Part shown: one piece after another, positions 27,442 through 36,250 of the stretch
How the letters are laid out: the number at the start of each line of letters is the position of its first letter
Position numbering within the stretch: the first letter of the stretch is position 1
Origin: CBDCZI01 sp965224495
Lineage (GTDB): Bacteria; Bacteroidota; Bacteroidia; Cytophagales; JAAEPT01
Length of the DNA: 64,000 nt
Assembly (NCBI GenBank): GCA_965224495.1
Contig: CBDCZI010000011.1
Span: forward strand, 62,001 to 126,000
Direction: 5' to 3'
Program-made: the position numbers and the translations under genes
Notes under the pieces: generated by a model
The model's input: the letters and a program-made list of their open reading frames with translations, nothing else
Told to the model about the DNA's origin: nothing
Database searches by the model: none

Positions 27442-27781
27442 ATGAAACAATTAAAGAATATATCGGTTTTGTTGTCTTTATCATTAGCACTATTGTGGCA
27501 GGTGTTGGTTTTTCCACCATTTATTGATTCCTCTTTAGCAATATGGTATTTGGAGATTGGTTGGGGTGAATATATTCAATGATAGAGATGAATCTGAGTT
27601 TTGGTTGAATTTACCGTATATTGGATTGTTTTTATTTGGTTGGTTAGGATATGTTTTGATGGGTTTGGATAAATCGAAATGGTATAAGATATTATTGAGG
27701 AGTAACATAATATTGTTAATTATTCAGGTTGTAACCTTGTTCCTTTTATATGGACTGAGTGGAGTTGCTAACTTTGGTTAA
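27442..27781 (+). CDS. Small membrane protein in accessory cassette (frame broken)
   Basis: About 113 residues if the frame is joined near 27556-27570, where the first frame (ending GWGEYIQ) hands over to a second (GVNIFNDRDESEFW). Three or four hydrophobic segments: residues about 8-27, 50-66 and 82-103. No family recognised. Small multi-span proteins of this kind next to remnants of larger genes often turn out to be immunity proteins, but that is inference here. It lies between the two copies of the 133-bp repeat. Confidence 0.5.
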
Positions 27782-27846
27782 CAAGCAAGTCAGCATGGTG
27801 TAAAAATATAGTATGAAACATTTTTTGACAATGAAAATAAATTAAT

Positions 27847-28064
27847 ATGGCCGAATATCCATCTTTAAAAGCAGTTATAGATATTGGAGGTTTTCCTGAA
27901 CAGTTGAACTTTGCAGAGGACAAGATCAATGATATTCTTATAACCCAAATTGTGGTTGTGGCTGGATGGATGCACACGGTGCACCAATTAACGAGGAGGA
28001 AGCTTTGAACCAATTAAATCAGGATGTTAGTGCTGATGAATCATCGTTAATAATTAAAAATTAG
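27847..28064 (+). CDS. Small protein of unknown function in accessory cassette (frame broken)
   Basis: About 72 residues if one indel near 27935-27950 is repaired: starts AEYPSLKAVIDIGGFPEQLN, continues NPNCGCGWMDAHGAPINEEE and ends SSLIIKN. The second part would carry a C-x-C-G motif. The stop lies 4 nt before the next gene, so the two are probably co-transcribed. No homologue recognised. Confidence 0.45.
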
Positions 28065-28068
28065 AAAT

Positions 28069-28335
28069 ATGAAGGTTGTATTATGGGTAATTAATTTTAT
28101 AATATTAGGAATAATTATATCCTATTTAATTCCTCTTGCTGATATTTACCTTGGTAATGGATTGGGAGATTTGGTGATAATGTTTTTATTGCTACTAACT
28201 TTGGTGGTTAGCTTGGTCTTCTTACTTTTTTTTAAATCAAGATTGAACTTTTCTCTAATAATAGGACTAGTTCAAATTATTATGTTGGTTTTTATTATTA
28301 TGGAGTTAAGGTATTGGCACTGGTTATATTTTTAA
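28069..28335 (+). CDS. Small three-helix membrane protein in accessory cassette
   Basis: 88 residues with three hydrophobic segments (about 4-23, 34-54 and 60-78) and an aromatic C-terminus. Intact frame, ATG 4 nt after the preceding small gene. No family recognised. Context (repeat-flanked cassette of short genes) allows an immunity or accessory membrane role, but nothing in the sequence proves it. Confidence 0.55.
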   Translation: MKVVLWVINFIILGIIISYLIPLADIYLGNGLGDLVIMFLLLLTLVVSLVFLLFFKSRLNFSLIIGLVQIIMLVFIIMELRYWHWLYF

Positions 28336-28349
28336 GTCTAAAAGTTGTA

Positions 28350-28390
28350 GCCCCTATTGGTCTAAGCGTCTCGCTTTGACCAATAGGGGC
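28350..28390. repeat. Long near-perfect hairpin at the start of repeat copy 2
   Basis: Arms GCCCCTATTGGTC and GACCAATAGGGGC enclose TAAGCG-TCT-CGCTTT, so nearly all 41 bases can pair. There is no T-run, so a simple terminator is unlikely. The inner word is shared with the hairpins ending both 133-bp repeats (TCTAAGCG / CGCTTAGA). Confidence 0.8.
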
Positions 28391-28519
28391 AGGATTTGTT
28401 GATAATCCATCTGCGTGGTTGTTTTCGTAGTGCTAAGGGTTACGAAGGAGTTAAAGGAGAAGTAGATATGTATTATTTAGGTTGAGAAGTCTAAGCGAGA
28501 CGCTTAGACCAGTGGGGTA
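28386..28519 (+). repeat. 133-bp direct repeat, copy 2
   Basis: 134 bases that match 27152-27284 with one extra T (GTTGTTTTCG against GTTGTTTCG). The extra base breaks the frame that is open in copy 1. It ends with the same GTCTAAGCG-AGA-CGCTTAGAC hairpin and GGGGTA. Confidence 0.85.
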
Positions 28520-28531
28520 TCTCTTTACTTT

Positions 28532-28575
28532 AAAAGCAAGGTTATTTGTCCTATCCGTTAAATAACCTTGCTTTT
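28532..28575. terminator. Bidirectional terminator-like hairpin
   Basis: Perfect 15-bp arms AAAAGCAAGGTTATT and AATAACCTTGCTTTT around a 14-nt loop, ending in a T-run on each strand. It separates the plus-strand cassette from the minus-strand genes that follow. Confidence 0.75.
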
Positions 28576-28703
28576 AGCATCAACTGTTTTTTTATTCAAT
28601 TGTCAAAGTTGCAAATAGTGGGGACACCTCTAAATTAGCTCTATTCGGGATTTAAAAGATGCTTTAGTACCCTATGCAGTAAAACTTTTTCAGCAAGCCA
28701 TAA

Positions 28704-28985
28704 CTAATCTCCTATGTTTAACAATACAAGAGCTGTGATTAAAACTAAAACATTCAAATATAAAAAGGAAATACACTTGTTATAATTCTTTATTTGTTTT
28801 TGAAGTTGAACATTTTTTATCTTTAATTCTATTGGTAAAAATGGTTGCGCATAAAACGTTCCACCGTGCCAACTACCAGTAATGTTTTTCTCTGGTTTTA
28901 ATCTATTATACTCTGATTGTATTATATATCTATAAATCAAAATTACAGCTATTAAAATCAACTCTGTAATTGTTAAAAAATACAA
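28704..28985 (-). CDS. Small membrane protein of unknown function
   Basis: 93 residues with an N-terminal helix (about 3-20) and a C-terminal helix (about 72-90) enclosing a polar segment. The frame is open but the codon pattern is not strongly gene-like and no family is recognised. It follows the broken gene at 29022-29332 on the same strand, which suggests a two-gene unit of accessory origin. Confidence 0.45.
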   Translation of the reverse strand: MYFLTITELILIAVILIYRYIIQSEYNRLKPEKNITGSWHGGTFYAQPFLPIELKIKNVQLQKQIKNYNKCISFLYLNVLVLITALVLLNIGD

Positions 28986-29021
28986 CTAAACCTATACCTA
29001 ACTTGAAAATCATACTATTTG

Positions 29022-29332
29022 TTACTTCCATTCCTGAATGTGATATCCCTCATCTTGTTTTTTATCTGTAATTTCCCAATGGTCTAGCCCCCTATTAATC
29101 GGACAATCTTATTTTTAGTTTGGTAATATCGTTATTTTTTCCAATTAACAAGGAACTGCTACTAATTGTTTTTCAAAAACATCAAGCTTAGTTACTTTTC
29201 CAAGTGTTTCTTTATGGTTTATTACTCCATCATGATGGGCTTTTTCTTGTATTTATCATAGCCTCTTATAATAAGCAAATATATTATACCTATAGAAAAG
29301 GATAATAGAATTATTGATATACTTTGTATCAT
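29022..29332 (-). pseudogene. Broken small membrane-anchored protein gene
   Basis: An ATG at 29332 opens a membrane anchor (ISIILLSFSIGIIYLLIIRGY) that stops after about 35 codons. The protein then appears to continue in other frames: DGVINHKETLGKVTKLDVFE, then LLIGKNNDITKLKIRLSD, then GLDHWEITDKKQDEGYHIQE ending with WK and a TAA at 29022. At least three shifts are needed in 311 bases, more than in most other genes here, so genuine decay is plausible. The layout, an anchor plus a small domain, is unassigned. Confidence 0.5.
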
Positions 29333-29632
29333 TGTTAATTTTAATTATACGCAGTGGTTTAGAAACCATTATTTTTTTGTGAATAATCAAAAACACATAA
29401 AAGAAAGCGAATAAACGGCTTAGGGGCAAAGGCGACATCCTTTTGTGAGGAACGAACAAAAGATACAGCCGACGACCCGACCCGCTCTTGCTTTTATCGA
29501 CTAACTCCTTTTCTTTATATGAAATTAACTATGGAATACAGAGAAGACAGTTCAGCGAAAAGGGGAAGCTCCAAATAGAAAATCCCCATTTACGTATGTG
29601 TAAATAGGGATTGAAAGTTATAGATGTGTTTT
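29333..29632. other. Gene-free stretch with dispersed repeat copy B
   Basis: 300 bases between the broken small gene and the zinc metallopeptidase gene. About half (29416-29572) is a shortened copy of the dispersed repeat. The rest shows no gene; a minus-strand open frame of 67 codons over the repeat (29256-29459) has no protein-like features. AAATCCCCATTTACG / TGTAAATAGGGATT near 29580-29612 is a probable weak terminator for the metallopeptidase gene. Confidence 0.6.
29416..29572 (+). repeat. Dispersed intergenic repeat, copy B (shortened)
   Basis: Same ends as copies A and C (CGGCTTAGGG at the left; GAAAAGGGGAAGCTCC at the right) and the same core GACCCGACCCGCTCTTG, but about 65 bases shorter, lacking the TTACGAAGTAACCGCC part. 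Confidence 0.7.
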
Positions 29633-30499
29633 TTAAAGTACAGTCGCTTTGAATGTATCACCTTGGTTGACGTCTCCTGTGTTGAATCCTTTTTTGAACC
29701 AGCGTACACGTTGAGCCGAAGTTCCGTGAGTGAAAGCATCAGGCACAACGTGTCCTTGCGAACGTTTTTGAAGACGGTCATCACCAATAGCATTGGCGGC
29801 ATTAAGTGCTTCTTCGATGTCTCCTGGCTCTAATATTTGGTTCATCTTTTGAGCGTGATGTGCCCAAACACCTGCCAAGAAATCTGCTTGTAACTCTAAT
29901 TTGACCGATAATTTATTGTATTCGACAGTAGAAACTTGACGACGCATTTTGTGTACGTAATCACTAATTCCTAATTGTTGTTGGATGTGGTGACCAACTT
30001 CATGAGCAATTACATACGCCATGGCAAAATCTCCTGGTGCACCCAGTTTGTTTTTCATGTCTTGGTAAAATGCCAAATCAATGTAAATCTGGTGATCACC
30101 TGGGCAATAAAAAGGTCCTGTTGCTGCACTGGCTGTTCCACAAGCTGACTGTACTCTACCTTTGAAAATAATCAGTTTTGGTTTTATGTAGTTCTTTTTG
30201 AAGTTTTTTGGGAAAAGTTTTGTCCAAACGTCTTCGGTGTCTTGTAAAACAACGGCTACAAAGGCTTCGAGTTCCTTTTCTTCGTTGCTTACTTTATAGC
30301 CCGTCTGACTAGATTGTGTTTTTGTTGTAATCATATCGGTTGCCGATTTGACCAACATAGAAGAGTCATTGGTGAAGTACATAACCAATAAACCGATGAT
30401 GATACCTCCGATTCCACCTGTTAAACCAACCTTTCTCTTTGAGGGTGTGGTTCTTCTGTTTTCTACATTCGAACTTCTTCTTCTACCTTTCCATTTCAT
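29633..30499 (-). CDS. Neutral zinc metallopeptidase (YpfJ type)
   Basis: 288 residues. An N-terminal basic, disordered stretch is followed by a membrane helix (about 26-42) and then the peptidase domain with the zinc motif HEVGHHIQ near residue 165 and the downstream ELQADFLAGVWAHHA helix that supplies the third ligand. The family, named after E. coli YpfJ, is predicted to face the periplasm; substrates are unknown. Length and motif order match the family. Single gene, intact. Confidence 0.9.
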   Translation of the reverse strand: MKWKGRRRSSNVENRRTTPSKRKVGLTGGIGGIIIGLLVMYFTNDSSMLVKSATDMITTKTQSSQTGYKVSNEEKELEAFVAVVLQDTEDVWTKLFPKNFKKNYIKPKLIIFKGRVQSACGTASAATGPFYCPGDHQIYIDLAFYQDMKNKLGAPGDFAMAYVIAHEVGHHIQQQLGISDYVHKMRRQVSTVEYNKLSVKLELQADFLAGVWAHHAQKMNQILEPGDIEEALNAANAIGDDRLQKRSQGHVVPDAFTHGTSAQRVRWFKKGFNTGDVNQGDTFKATVL

Positions 30500-30626
30500 A
30501 ACTGTGTCTATTTAATAGCTGATGCCTAAAAATAGAGAAAAAAATTCATTCATCTCTTGTATAAACTAAAAATAGTTATCTATATTGCTTATAGAATCTT
30601 TTTAAACCAATTAAAAAACAATAATC

Positions 30627-30968
30627 ATGGGTAAATTCGAAGACTTAGTAGCAAAATACGAAGGCGAAATGAAAGATACATTGAAGATTTCTTTCGATGC
30701 TGATCTTTTAACTAAAGTAGCTAAAGGATGTGGACCATCTATCTACAATGCTGATGCAAGTAAAGTATCTGGTTCTGACGAAAAAGAATTAGAAACTGTA
30801 AAGAAAAACTTCTTAATCAAAAAATTAGGTCTTTCTGACTCACCTGCATTGGACAAAGGAATTGCAAAAGTGATGGAGCAAATGGGATCGTCTAACAGAA
30901 ACAAATACAGAGCGATTGTTTACTATTTGTTGACTAAAGAATTTAACAAAGAATCTGTTTACAAATAA
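30627..30968 (+). CDS. DUF2853 family protein
   Basis: 113 residues, soluble and mostly helical, beginning GKFEDLVAKYEGE and with the conserved DADLLTKVAKGCGPSIYNADASKVS-type segment. This matches the small DUF2853 family of unknown function. It uses mostly the codons favoured in highly expressed genes (as in nqr). It lies 60 nt before the dodecin gene on the same strand. Confidence 0.85.
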   Translation: MGKFEDLVAKYEGEMKDTLKISFDADLLTKVAKGCGPSIYNADASKVSGSDEKELETVKKNFLIKKLGLSDSPALDKGIAKVMEQMGSSNRNKYRAIVYYLLTKEFNKESVYK

Positions 30969-31028
30969 TCACCGTATTTAAAGACAGTATCAATTTTTAA
31001 TTAATTACAATCATATAAATATAATATT

Positions 31029-31232
31029 ATGGCTATTTTAAAAGTAATCGAAATTTTAGCTAACTCTAAGAAGAGTTGGGAAGACGCAACAAGAAAAGCT
31101 GTAGCGGAAGGATCTAAAACAGTGAAGAACATTACTTCAGTTTATGTTCAAGACCAAAGTGCTACTGTAAAAGACGGTAAAGTGAAAGAATTTAGAGTGA
31201 ATGTTAAAATCACTTTTGCTGTTTACAAATAA
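31029..31232 (+). CDS. Dodecin family flavin-binding protein
   Basis: 67 residues, the exact size class of dodecins, which assemble into hollow dodecamers that store flavins. Blocks: VIEILANSKKSWEDATRKAV (with the flavin-stacking Trp near residue 17) and the two C-terminal strands VKEFRVNVKITFAV. Intact. Followed by an intergenic sequence CTCTCCTTTTTTT that could end a short transcript. Confidence 0.92.
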   Translation: MAILKVIEILANSKKSWEDATRKAVAEGSKTVKNITSVYVQDQSATVKDGKVKEFRVNVKITFAVYK

Positions 31233-31333
31233 TTATTTATAGTATTAAATATTGAGTTTCACGTAAGTGAACTTAATTTGAAGGGAGAGTTTTTAACGAA
31301 CTCTCCTTTTTTTATTTTCATAGAAAGCATACC

Positions 31334-32888
31334 ATGAGTACCGACACCAATACATTTAAGGCATTTATCCAAAAAGGATACACATTCAAAAAAAGTGATT
31401 TTTATAGTTGCAGGAACAGCCATGTTAGATGGCGAAGGAATTACTGATGCGCATGTGAAAATCCCTCTAAAGACATTGAATCGTCACGGTTTGATAGCGG
31501 GAGCTACGGGTACGGGAAAAACAAAAACATTACAAATATTGGCAGAGCAACTTTCTGGTAAACAGGAGTGCCGAGTTTGTTGATGGATATTAAAGGAGAT
31601 TTGAGTGGATTGGCTCAGCCTGGTGCTACAAACGACCATATCAAATGGCGTCACGGTACTATTGGTCTTCCTTATGAGGCAGTAGAGTCGCCTGTGGAAT
31701 TGATGACTTTGACAAAAAAAAGGTCCTGGAATTAAGTTGAGAGCAACGGTATCGGAGTTTGGTCCTATCTTAATTTCTAAGGTATTGCAACTTAATGATA
31801 CACAGTCGGGAATTATTTTCATTGTATTCAAGTATTGTGACGATAACAAAATACCACTTTTAGATTTAAAAGATTTAAAGAAAACCCTTCAATACATTAC
31901 AACTGAAGGTAAAAAAGAAATTTCAAACGAATACGGTAACGTATCGAAAGTATCGGTCAATACAATAATGCGAAAAATTATTGAGTTGGAACAACAAGAT
32001 GCTGATGAATTTTTTGGAGAAAAATCGTTTGAGGTAGATGATTTACTCAAAAAAGTAGATGGGAAAGGGTTAGTTTCAATTATCCGTTTAGACGATATTC
32101 AAGACAAACCAAAATTGTTTTCTACTTTTATGCTGAGTTTATTGGCAGAGATTTATAACAATTTCCCAGAACAAGGAGATGCCGACAAACCAAAATTAGT
32201 TTTGTTTATTGATGAAGCACATTTGATGTTTTCTAATGCATCGAAGGCTTTGCTCAATCAAATTGAAATGATCGTAAAGTTAATCCGTTCGAAAGGTGTC
32301 GGGATTGTTTTTGTAACACAAAATCCTACGGATTTACCAGATGCTGTTTTGAGTCAGTTGGGGCTGAAAATACAACATGCTTTGCGTGCTTTTACAGCAA
32401 AAGACAGACGAGCAATTAAACAAACGGCAGAAAATTACCCCTTGTCAGATTACTACAAAACAAGTAAAGTATTGACTGAAATGGGAATAGGTGAAGCTTT
32501 GGTAACAGCTTTAGACGAAAAAGGACGTCCTACACCTTTGGCTCATACCTTATTACGAGCACCAATGTCTCGTATGGATATTTTGACAAAAAAAGAAATT
32601 AAAAACCTGGTTGATAATTCTGATTTGGTAGCTAAATATGCAGAAGATATTGATAGAAAGAGTGCTTATGAAATATTAGGTAAAAAGATAGAAGTTGCAC
32701 AGTCAGAAGAAAACCAAGAGAAATTAAAAAAAGAAAGCGGAAGTAGTCGAAAACGCTCTTCTAAAAAGACAAAAGAAGAAGGTTTTTTCTCTTCGATTTC
32801 AAAAAACACGATGATGCGTCAATTGGGGCGAACGATATTGAGAGAATTGACCAGAGGTATTTTAGGTTCTTTGGGAGTAAAAAGATAA
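31334..32888 (+). CDS. HerA-like helicase/ATPase (DUF853), frame broken at three sites
   Basis: About 517 residues when repaired. Walker A GATGTGKTKT near residue 58, Walker B LFIDEAH near 293 and VFVTQNP downstream mark a HerA/FtsK-superfamily ATPase of the DUF853 type (proteobacterial YjgR). Breaks: one extra A in 31388-31394, one missing G near 31562-31565 (KQ-GVPSLLMDIKG after repair) and one extra A in 31713-31721 (TKKGPGIKLRATV after repair). The start ATG at 31334 gives STDTNTFKAFIQKG. The C-terminal tail is Lys/Ser rich and ends in a hydrophobic helix. Role unproven. Confidence 0.85.
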
Positions 32889-32891
32889 GAA

Positions 32892-33934
32892 ATGAAATTT
32901 TATAGTCTGTTGTTCTTGTTTATGTTGTCATGTAATGAGAATAAAACAGCGATTAAAAACAAAAATATGGGAGATAGTAGCCACATTATAATGCATTACA
33001 ATGTTGAGAATTTGTTTGACACATTTGATGACCCAAATACATTTGATGATGATTTCCTTCCCGATTCACCAAAAGAATGGGACGAACAACGGTTTAAACA
33101 CAAACTGTATCAACTTTCGGATGTAATTATGGGAATAGATGCTGTACCGCCAACATTAATAGGTATGGTCGAAATCGAAAATGCGTATGTATTAGATCAA
33201 TTGTGTAATAATATTTACCTCAAAAGATTTAATTACGGAAAGGTACACCACGAGAGTCCCGATGAAAGAGGTATAGACGTAGCGTTGCTGTATGATAAAG
33301 ATAAATTTGAGGTGGTGGAACATTTTCCTATCGCTGTTTATTTGGAAGACAACGACAAAAACACGTGATATCCTTTATGTTAAAGGGTTTTTTAAAGGAG
33401 ATGAAAAGCCTTTACATATTTTCGTAAACCATTGGCCATCGAGAAGAGAAGGGCAAGAATTGTCTGAGCCAAAGCGAATCTCAGCTTCTGAGTCATTGAA
33501 ATACCAAGCGGACAAAATCATAGAAGAAGAAGGTAACCCTAATATTATGATTATGGGTGATTTTAATGATTATCCAGGACAGTAAAAGTATCGTAGAAAT
33601 TTTAGGAGCAAGAAAAGATAGACCTGTTGCAGACAACCAGTTATTTAATTTAAGTGCACGTTTGCATAAACAAGGAAAAGGTTCTTACAATTACCGAGGA
33701 GACTGGGTGATGATGGATCAAATGATAGTCAGTGGCAATCTTTTGAATAAAGATAATGGTTCTTTTTACGCCAAACACGACGAGCAAAAAGTGTTTGACG
33801 AAAAATGGATATTGTACAACGACAGGAAATACAACGAATACAAACCAAATAAAACGTATGCAGGAGACCGTTATATCGGAGGGTACTCGGATCACTTGCC
33901 TATTTATATCAAATTGAATAAATCATACAAATGA
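32892..33934 (+). CDS. Endonuclease/exonuclease/phosphatase family lipoprotein, frame broken at two sites
   Basis: About 347 residues when repaired. The leader ends in a lipobox FMLSC, so the enzyme is probably exported and lipidated. Family blocks: MHYNVENLFDTFDD, GMVEIENAYVLDQL (metal-binding Glu), VNHWPSRREG (catalytic His/Asn), MGDFNDYP and the C-terminal SDHLPI. These belong to the DNase I-like EEP superfamily of Mg2+-dependent phosphoesterases. Breaks near 33353-33358 (DN to TTKTRDIL) and near 33580-33585 (NDYP to KSIVEIL). It lies 3 nt after the HerA-like gene and overlaps the PPK2 gene by ATGA. Confidence 0.85.
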
Positions 33935-34692
33935 AATTAGCAAATCAAGCGACCACTCCACCAAAGGGATTGGATAAGAAAAAGATAATCAAAAAGACAA
34001 AAAAGATTGTCAAAAAAATAGAGGTATTACAACACCAAATGTGTGCACAAGGAAAGCATAGTATTTTGATTGTTTTACAAGGAATGGATGCTTCGGGGAA
34101 AGATGGTGTAGTGAAAAATGCGTTTAAAAGTATTTCTCCTAACGAAATCAGTACCGTTTCTTTCAAGAAACCAAGTAAAGAAGAATTTGCCCATGATTTT
34201 TTGTGGAGGGTACACAAACACGCACCAGCAAAAGGAATGGTTACGGTATTTAACCGTTCGCACTATGAGGATATATTAGTACCCTCTGTGTACGGTTATT
34301 TAGATGAAAAAGTGATTAACGAGCGTTTTGAATTGATTAATAATTTTGAAAAGCAATTGCAACACGGCGGAACAAAAATCATTAAATTCTTTTTGAATGT
34401 TTCGAAAGAAGAGCAATACGATAGATTAAAAGAACGTGTTGATTTGGAAGAGAAGCATTGGAAACACAATGATGGTGATTGGGAAACACGTGAACACAGA
34501 GAAGATTTTGAGGCTGTTTACGAAAAGATATTTACGAAATGTAACCAACCTGAGTGGCATATTATTCCTGCAGATACGAATTGGTACAAAACGTACTTTG
34601 TAGCTAAAACAGTTTTGAAGGTTTTGGAAGAAATGAAAATAGAATGGCCAGCATTGACAACGGAAATTGTGAAATTTCCGTCTAAGAAATAA
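33931..34692 (+). CDS. Polyphosphate kinase 2 family protein
   Basis: 253 residues. Walker A QGMDASGKDGV near residue 50, the lid RVHKHAPAKGMVTVFNRSHY and the downstream WHIIPADTNWYK block are the PPK2 signature. PPK2 enzymes move phosphate between polyphosphate and nucleoside mono- or diphosphates; the class cannot be fixed from the sequence. ATG at 33931 overlaps the TGA of the EEP gene (ATGA), and the M48 gene follows 20 nt later. Intact. Confidence 0.92.
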   Translation: MKLANQATTPPKGLDKKKIIKKTKKIVKKIEVLQHQMCAQGKHSILIVLQGMDASGKDGVVKNAFKSISPNEISTVSFKKPSKEEFAHDFLWRVHKHAPAKGMVTVFNRSHYEDILVPSVYGYLDEKVINERFELINNFEKQLQHGGTKIIKFFLNVSKEEQYDRLKERVDLEEKHWKHNDGDWETREHREDFEAVYEKIFTKCNQPEWHIIPADTNWYKTYFVAKTVLKVLEEMKIEWPALTTEIVKFPSKK

Positions 34693-34712
34693 TAGGATAA
34701 ACTTTTAATAAA

Positions 34713-36185
34713 ATGAATATGAAAAATCAAATAACGAAGCTAGTAGGTTTAGGCTTGTTTAGTGTGTTGTTGTTTTGGGCGTGTAGAGCCAATCCAGTAA
34801 CAGGAAAGAAGGAATTGAGTTTGATGTCGCCTAAAAAAGAAGCAGCGATAGGCAAGGAGTCTGACCCACAAATATTAGCACAATTTGGCGTGTATGATGA
34901 TGCTAAATTACAAGCATTTATCACTGAAAAAGGAAATGAGATGGCACGAATATCTCACATGCCTGATTTACAATTCCAGTTTAAAGTCGTTGATTCGGAT
35001 GTAGTTAATGCTTTTGCTGTACCAGGAGGTTATGTATATTTTACAAGAGGTATTATGGCTTATTTTAATAATGAAGCACAATTTGCAGGTGTTTTAGGTC
35101 ATGAAATTGGGCATGTTACCCACCGTCACTCTGCAAAGTCATACACGAAAAAGATGGTTGCACAAGCAGGTTTTCTTGGAGGAATGATTTTATCATCAAC
35201 ATTTAGAGGAATGGCACAACAAATGTCTCAAGGAATGCAGTTGATGTTTTTGAAGTTCTCTCGTACCCACGAATCACAATCTGATGTGTTGGGAGTAGAG
35301 TATTCTTCTAAAATCGGTTACGATTCACACGAAATGGCAGGTTTCTTTGCTACGTTAGCACGTCTATCGACAGACGCTAAAGGAAATAGGATTCCTGAAT
35401 TTATGTCCACTCATCCTGATCCAGGAAAAAGACATGAAAAAGTAAATCAATTGTCAGACAAATGGCAATCGGAAAATACGTCAGAAGGGTTAATTGTAAA
35501 TAGAGATTCTTACTTACGAATGATAGATGGTCTAGTTTATGGTCCAGATCCACAACAAGGGTTTGAGGAAAATAATATGTTTTATCATCCAGGAATGAAA
35601 TTTCAATTTCCTGTACCTGCCGAATGGGCTTTACAAAATTCGCCAAGTGCTATCCAAATGGGACCAAAAGACGGGAGTGCGATTATCAATTTCTCGGTAA
35701 CTGCTGATGCTGAATTTACAAAAGTAAAAGAAGCATTTGTTACGAAACACAAATTTGAAGTGAAATCTGCAACCGAAATGACTGTTAACGGATTGAGCGC
35801 TTACAAAATGATTTCTAATTTACCTCAAGTTGACCCTCAAACCAAAGAGCAAAAAAATCTATCTATTCAAACGGTGTTAATAAAATACAACGGAGGAATG
35901 TATATCTTTCACGGGATAGCAAATCCTGATGTGTTTAGTCAAAAACAAAGCTATTTTAATCAAGTAATGTCAGGGTTTAACAAACTGACAGACCAAAGTA
36001 AAATAGACCGTAAACCTGAGCGTATTAAAATAGTTACTGTTTCCGGGATGCAATCATTGGAGCAACTGTTAAGAAAAGAAGGGATTCCTGAAAAGCGACA
36101 CAAAGAGTTAGCTATTTTAAACGGAATGGAGTTGAAACAAGCAATTGCAGGAGGAACACTAATAAAAATAATTAAAAGGTATTAA
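34713..36185 (+). CDS. M48-family metalloprotease lipoprotein with LysM-like tail
   Basis: 490 residues. The leader ends in a lipobox FWAC (Cys near residue 24). Next comes the M48 peptidase: zinc motif GHEIGHVTHRHS near residue 130, third ligand in HESQSDVLG near 190. The part after residue 280 resembles the extra C-terminal domain of exported M48 proteins, and the last 50 residues (VSGMQSLEQLLRKEGIPEK) look like a LysM-like motif. It is probably an outer-envelope chaperone/protease in the manner of BepA/YfgC. Start at 34713; a second ATG at 34719 is equally possible. Confidence 0.9.
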   Translation: MNMKNQITKLVGLGLFSVLLFWACRANPVTGKKELSLMSPKKEAAIGKESDPQILAQFGVYDDAKLQAFITEKGNEMARISHMPDLQFQFKVVDSDVVNAFAVPGGYVYFTRGIMAYFNNEAQFAGVLGHEIGHVTHRHSAKSYTKKMVAQAGFLGGMILSSTFRGMAQQMSQGMQLMFLKFSRTHESQSDVLGVEYSSKIGYDSHEMAGFFATLARLSTDAKGNRIPEFMSTHPDPGKRHEKVNQLSDKWQSENTSEGLIVNRDSYLRMIDGLVYGPDPQQGFEENNMFYHPGMKFQFPVPAEWALQNSPSAIQMGPKDGSAIINFSVTADAEFTKVKEAFVTKHKFEVKSATEMTVNGLSAYKMISNLPQVDPQTKEQKNLSIQTVLIKYNGGMYIFHGIANPDVFSQKQSYFNQVMSGFNKLTDQSKIDRKPERIKIVTVSGMQSLEQLLRKEGIPEKRHKELAILNGMELKQAIAGGTLIKIIKRY

Positions 36186-36203
36186 TCATACTTAATAATA
36201 TTT

Positions 36204-36236
36204 AAAGCCCAAAACAGTATGTTTTGGGCTTTTTTT
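36204..36236 (+). terminator. Terminator after the M48 gene
   Basis: AAAGCCCAAAAC / GTTTTGGGCTTT hairpin with a 4-nt loop and a T7 run. Confidence 0.9.
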
Positions 36237-36250
36237 GTACCTTATAACCA

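Noticed and set aside
27338..28570. CRISPR array in the repeat-rich patch
   Set aside because: Repeats are two copies of 133 bases plus hairpins and a tandem heptamer tract, without regular spacers; no Cas genes in the window.
31334..33934. HerA-nuclease antiviral defence pair
   Set aside because: The nuclease carries a lipobox leader and a periplasmic EEP fold instead of a NurA or other DNA-end nuclease; the ATPase is DUF853-like; neighbours are housekeeping genes. Noted as a weak possibility in the findings.
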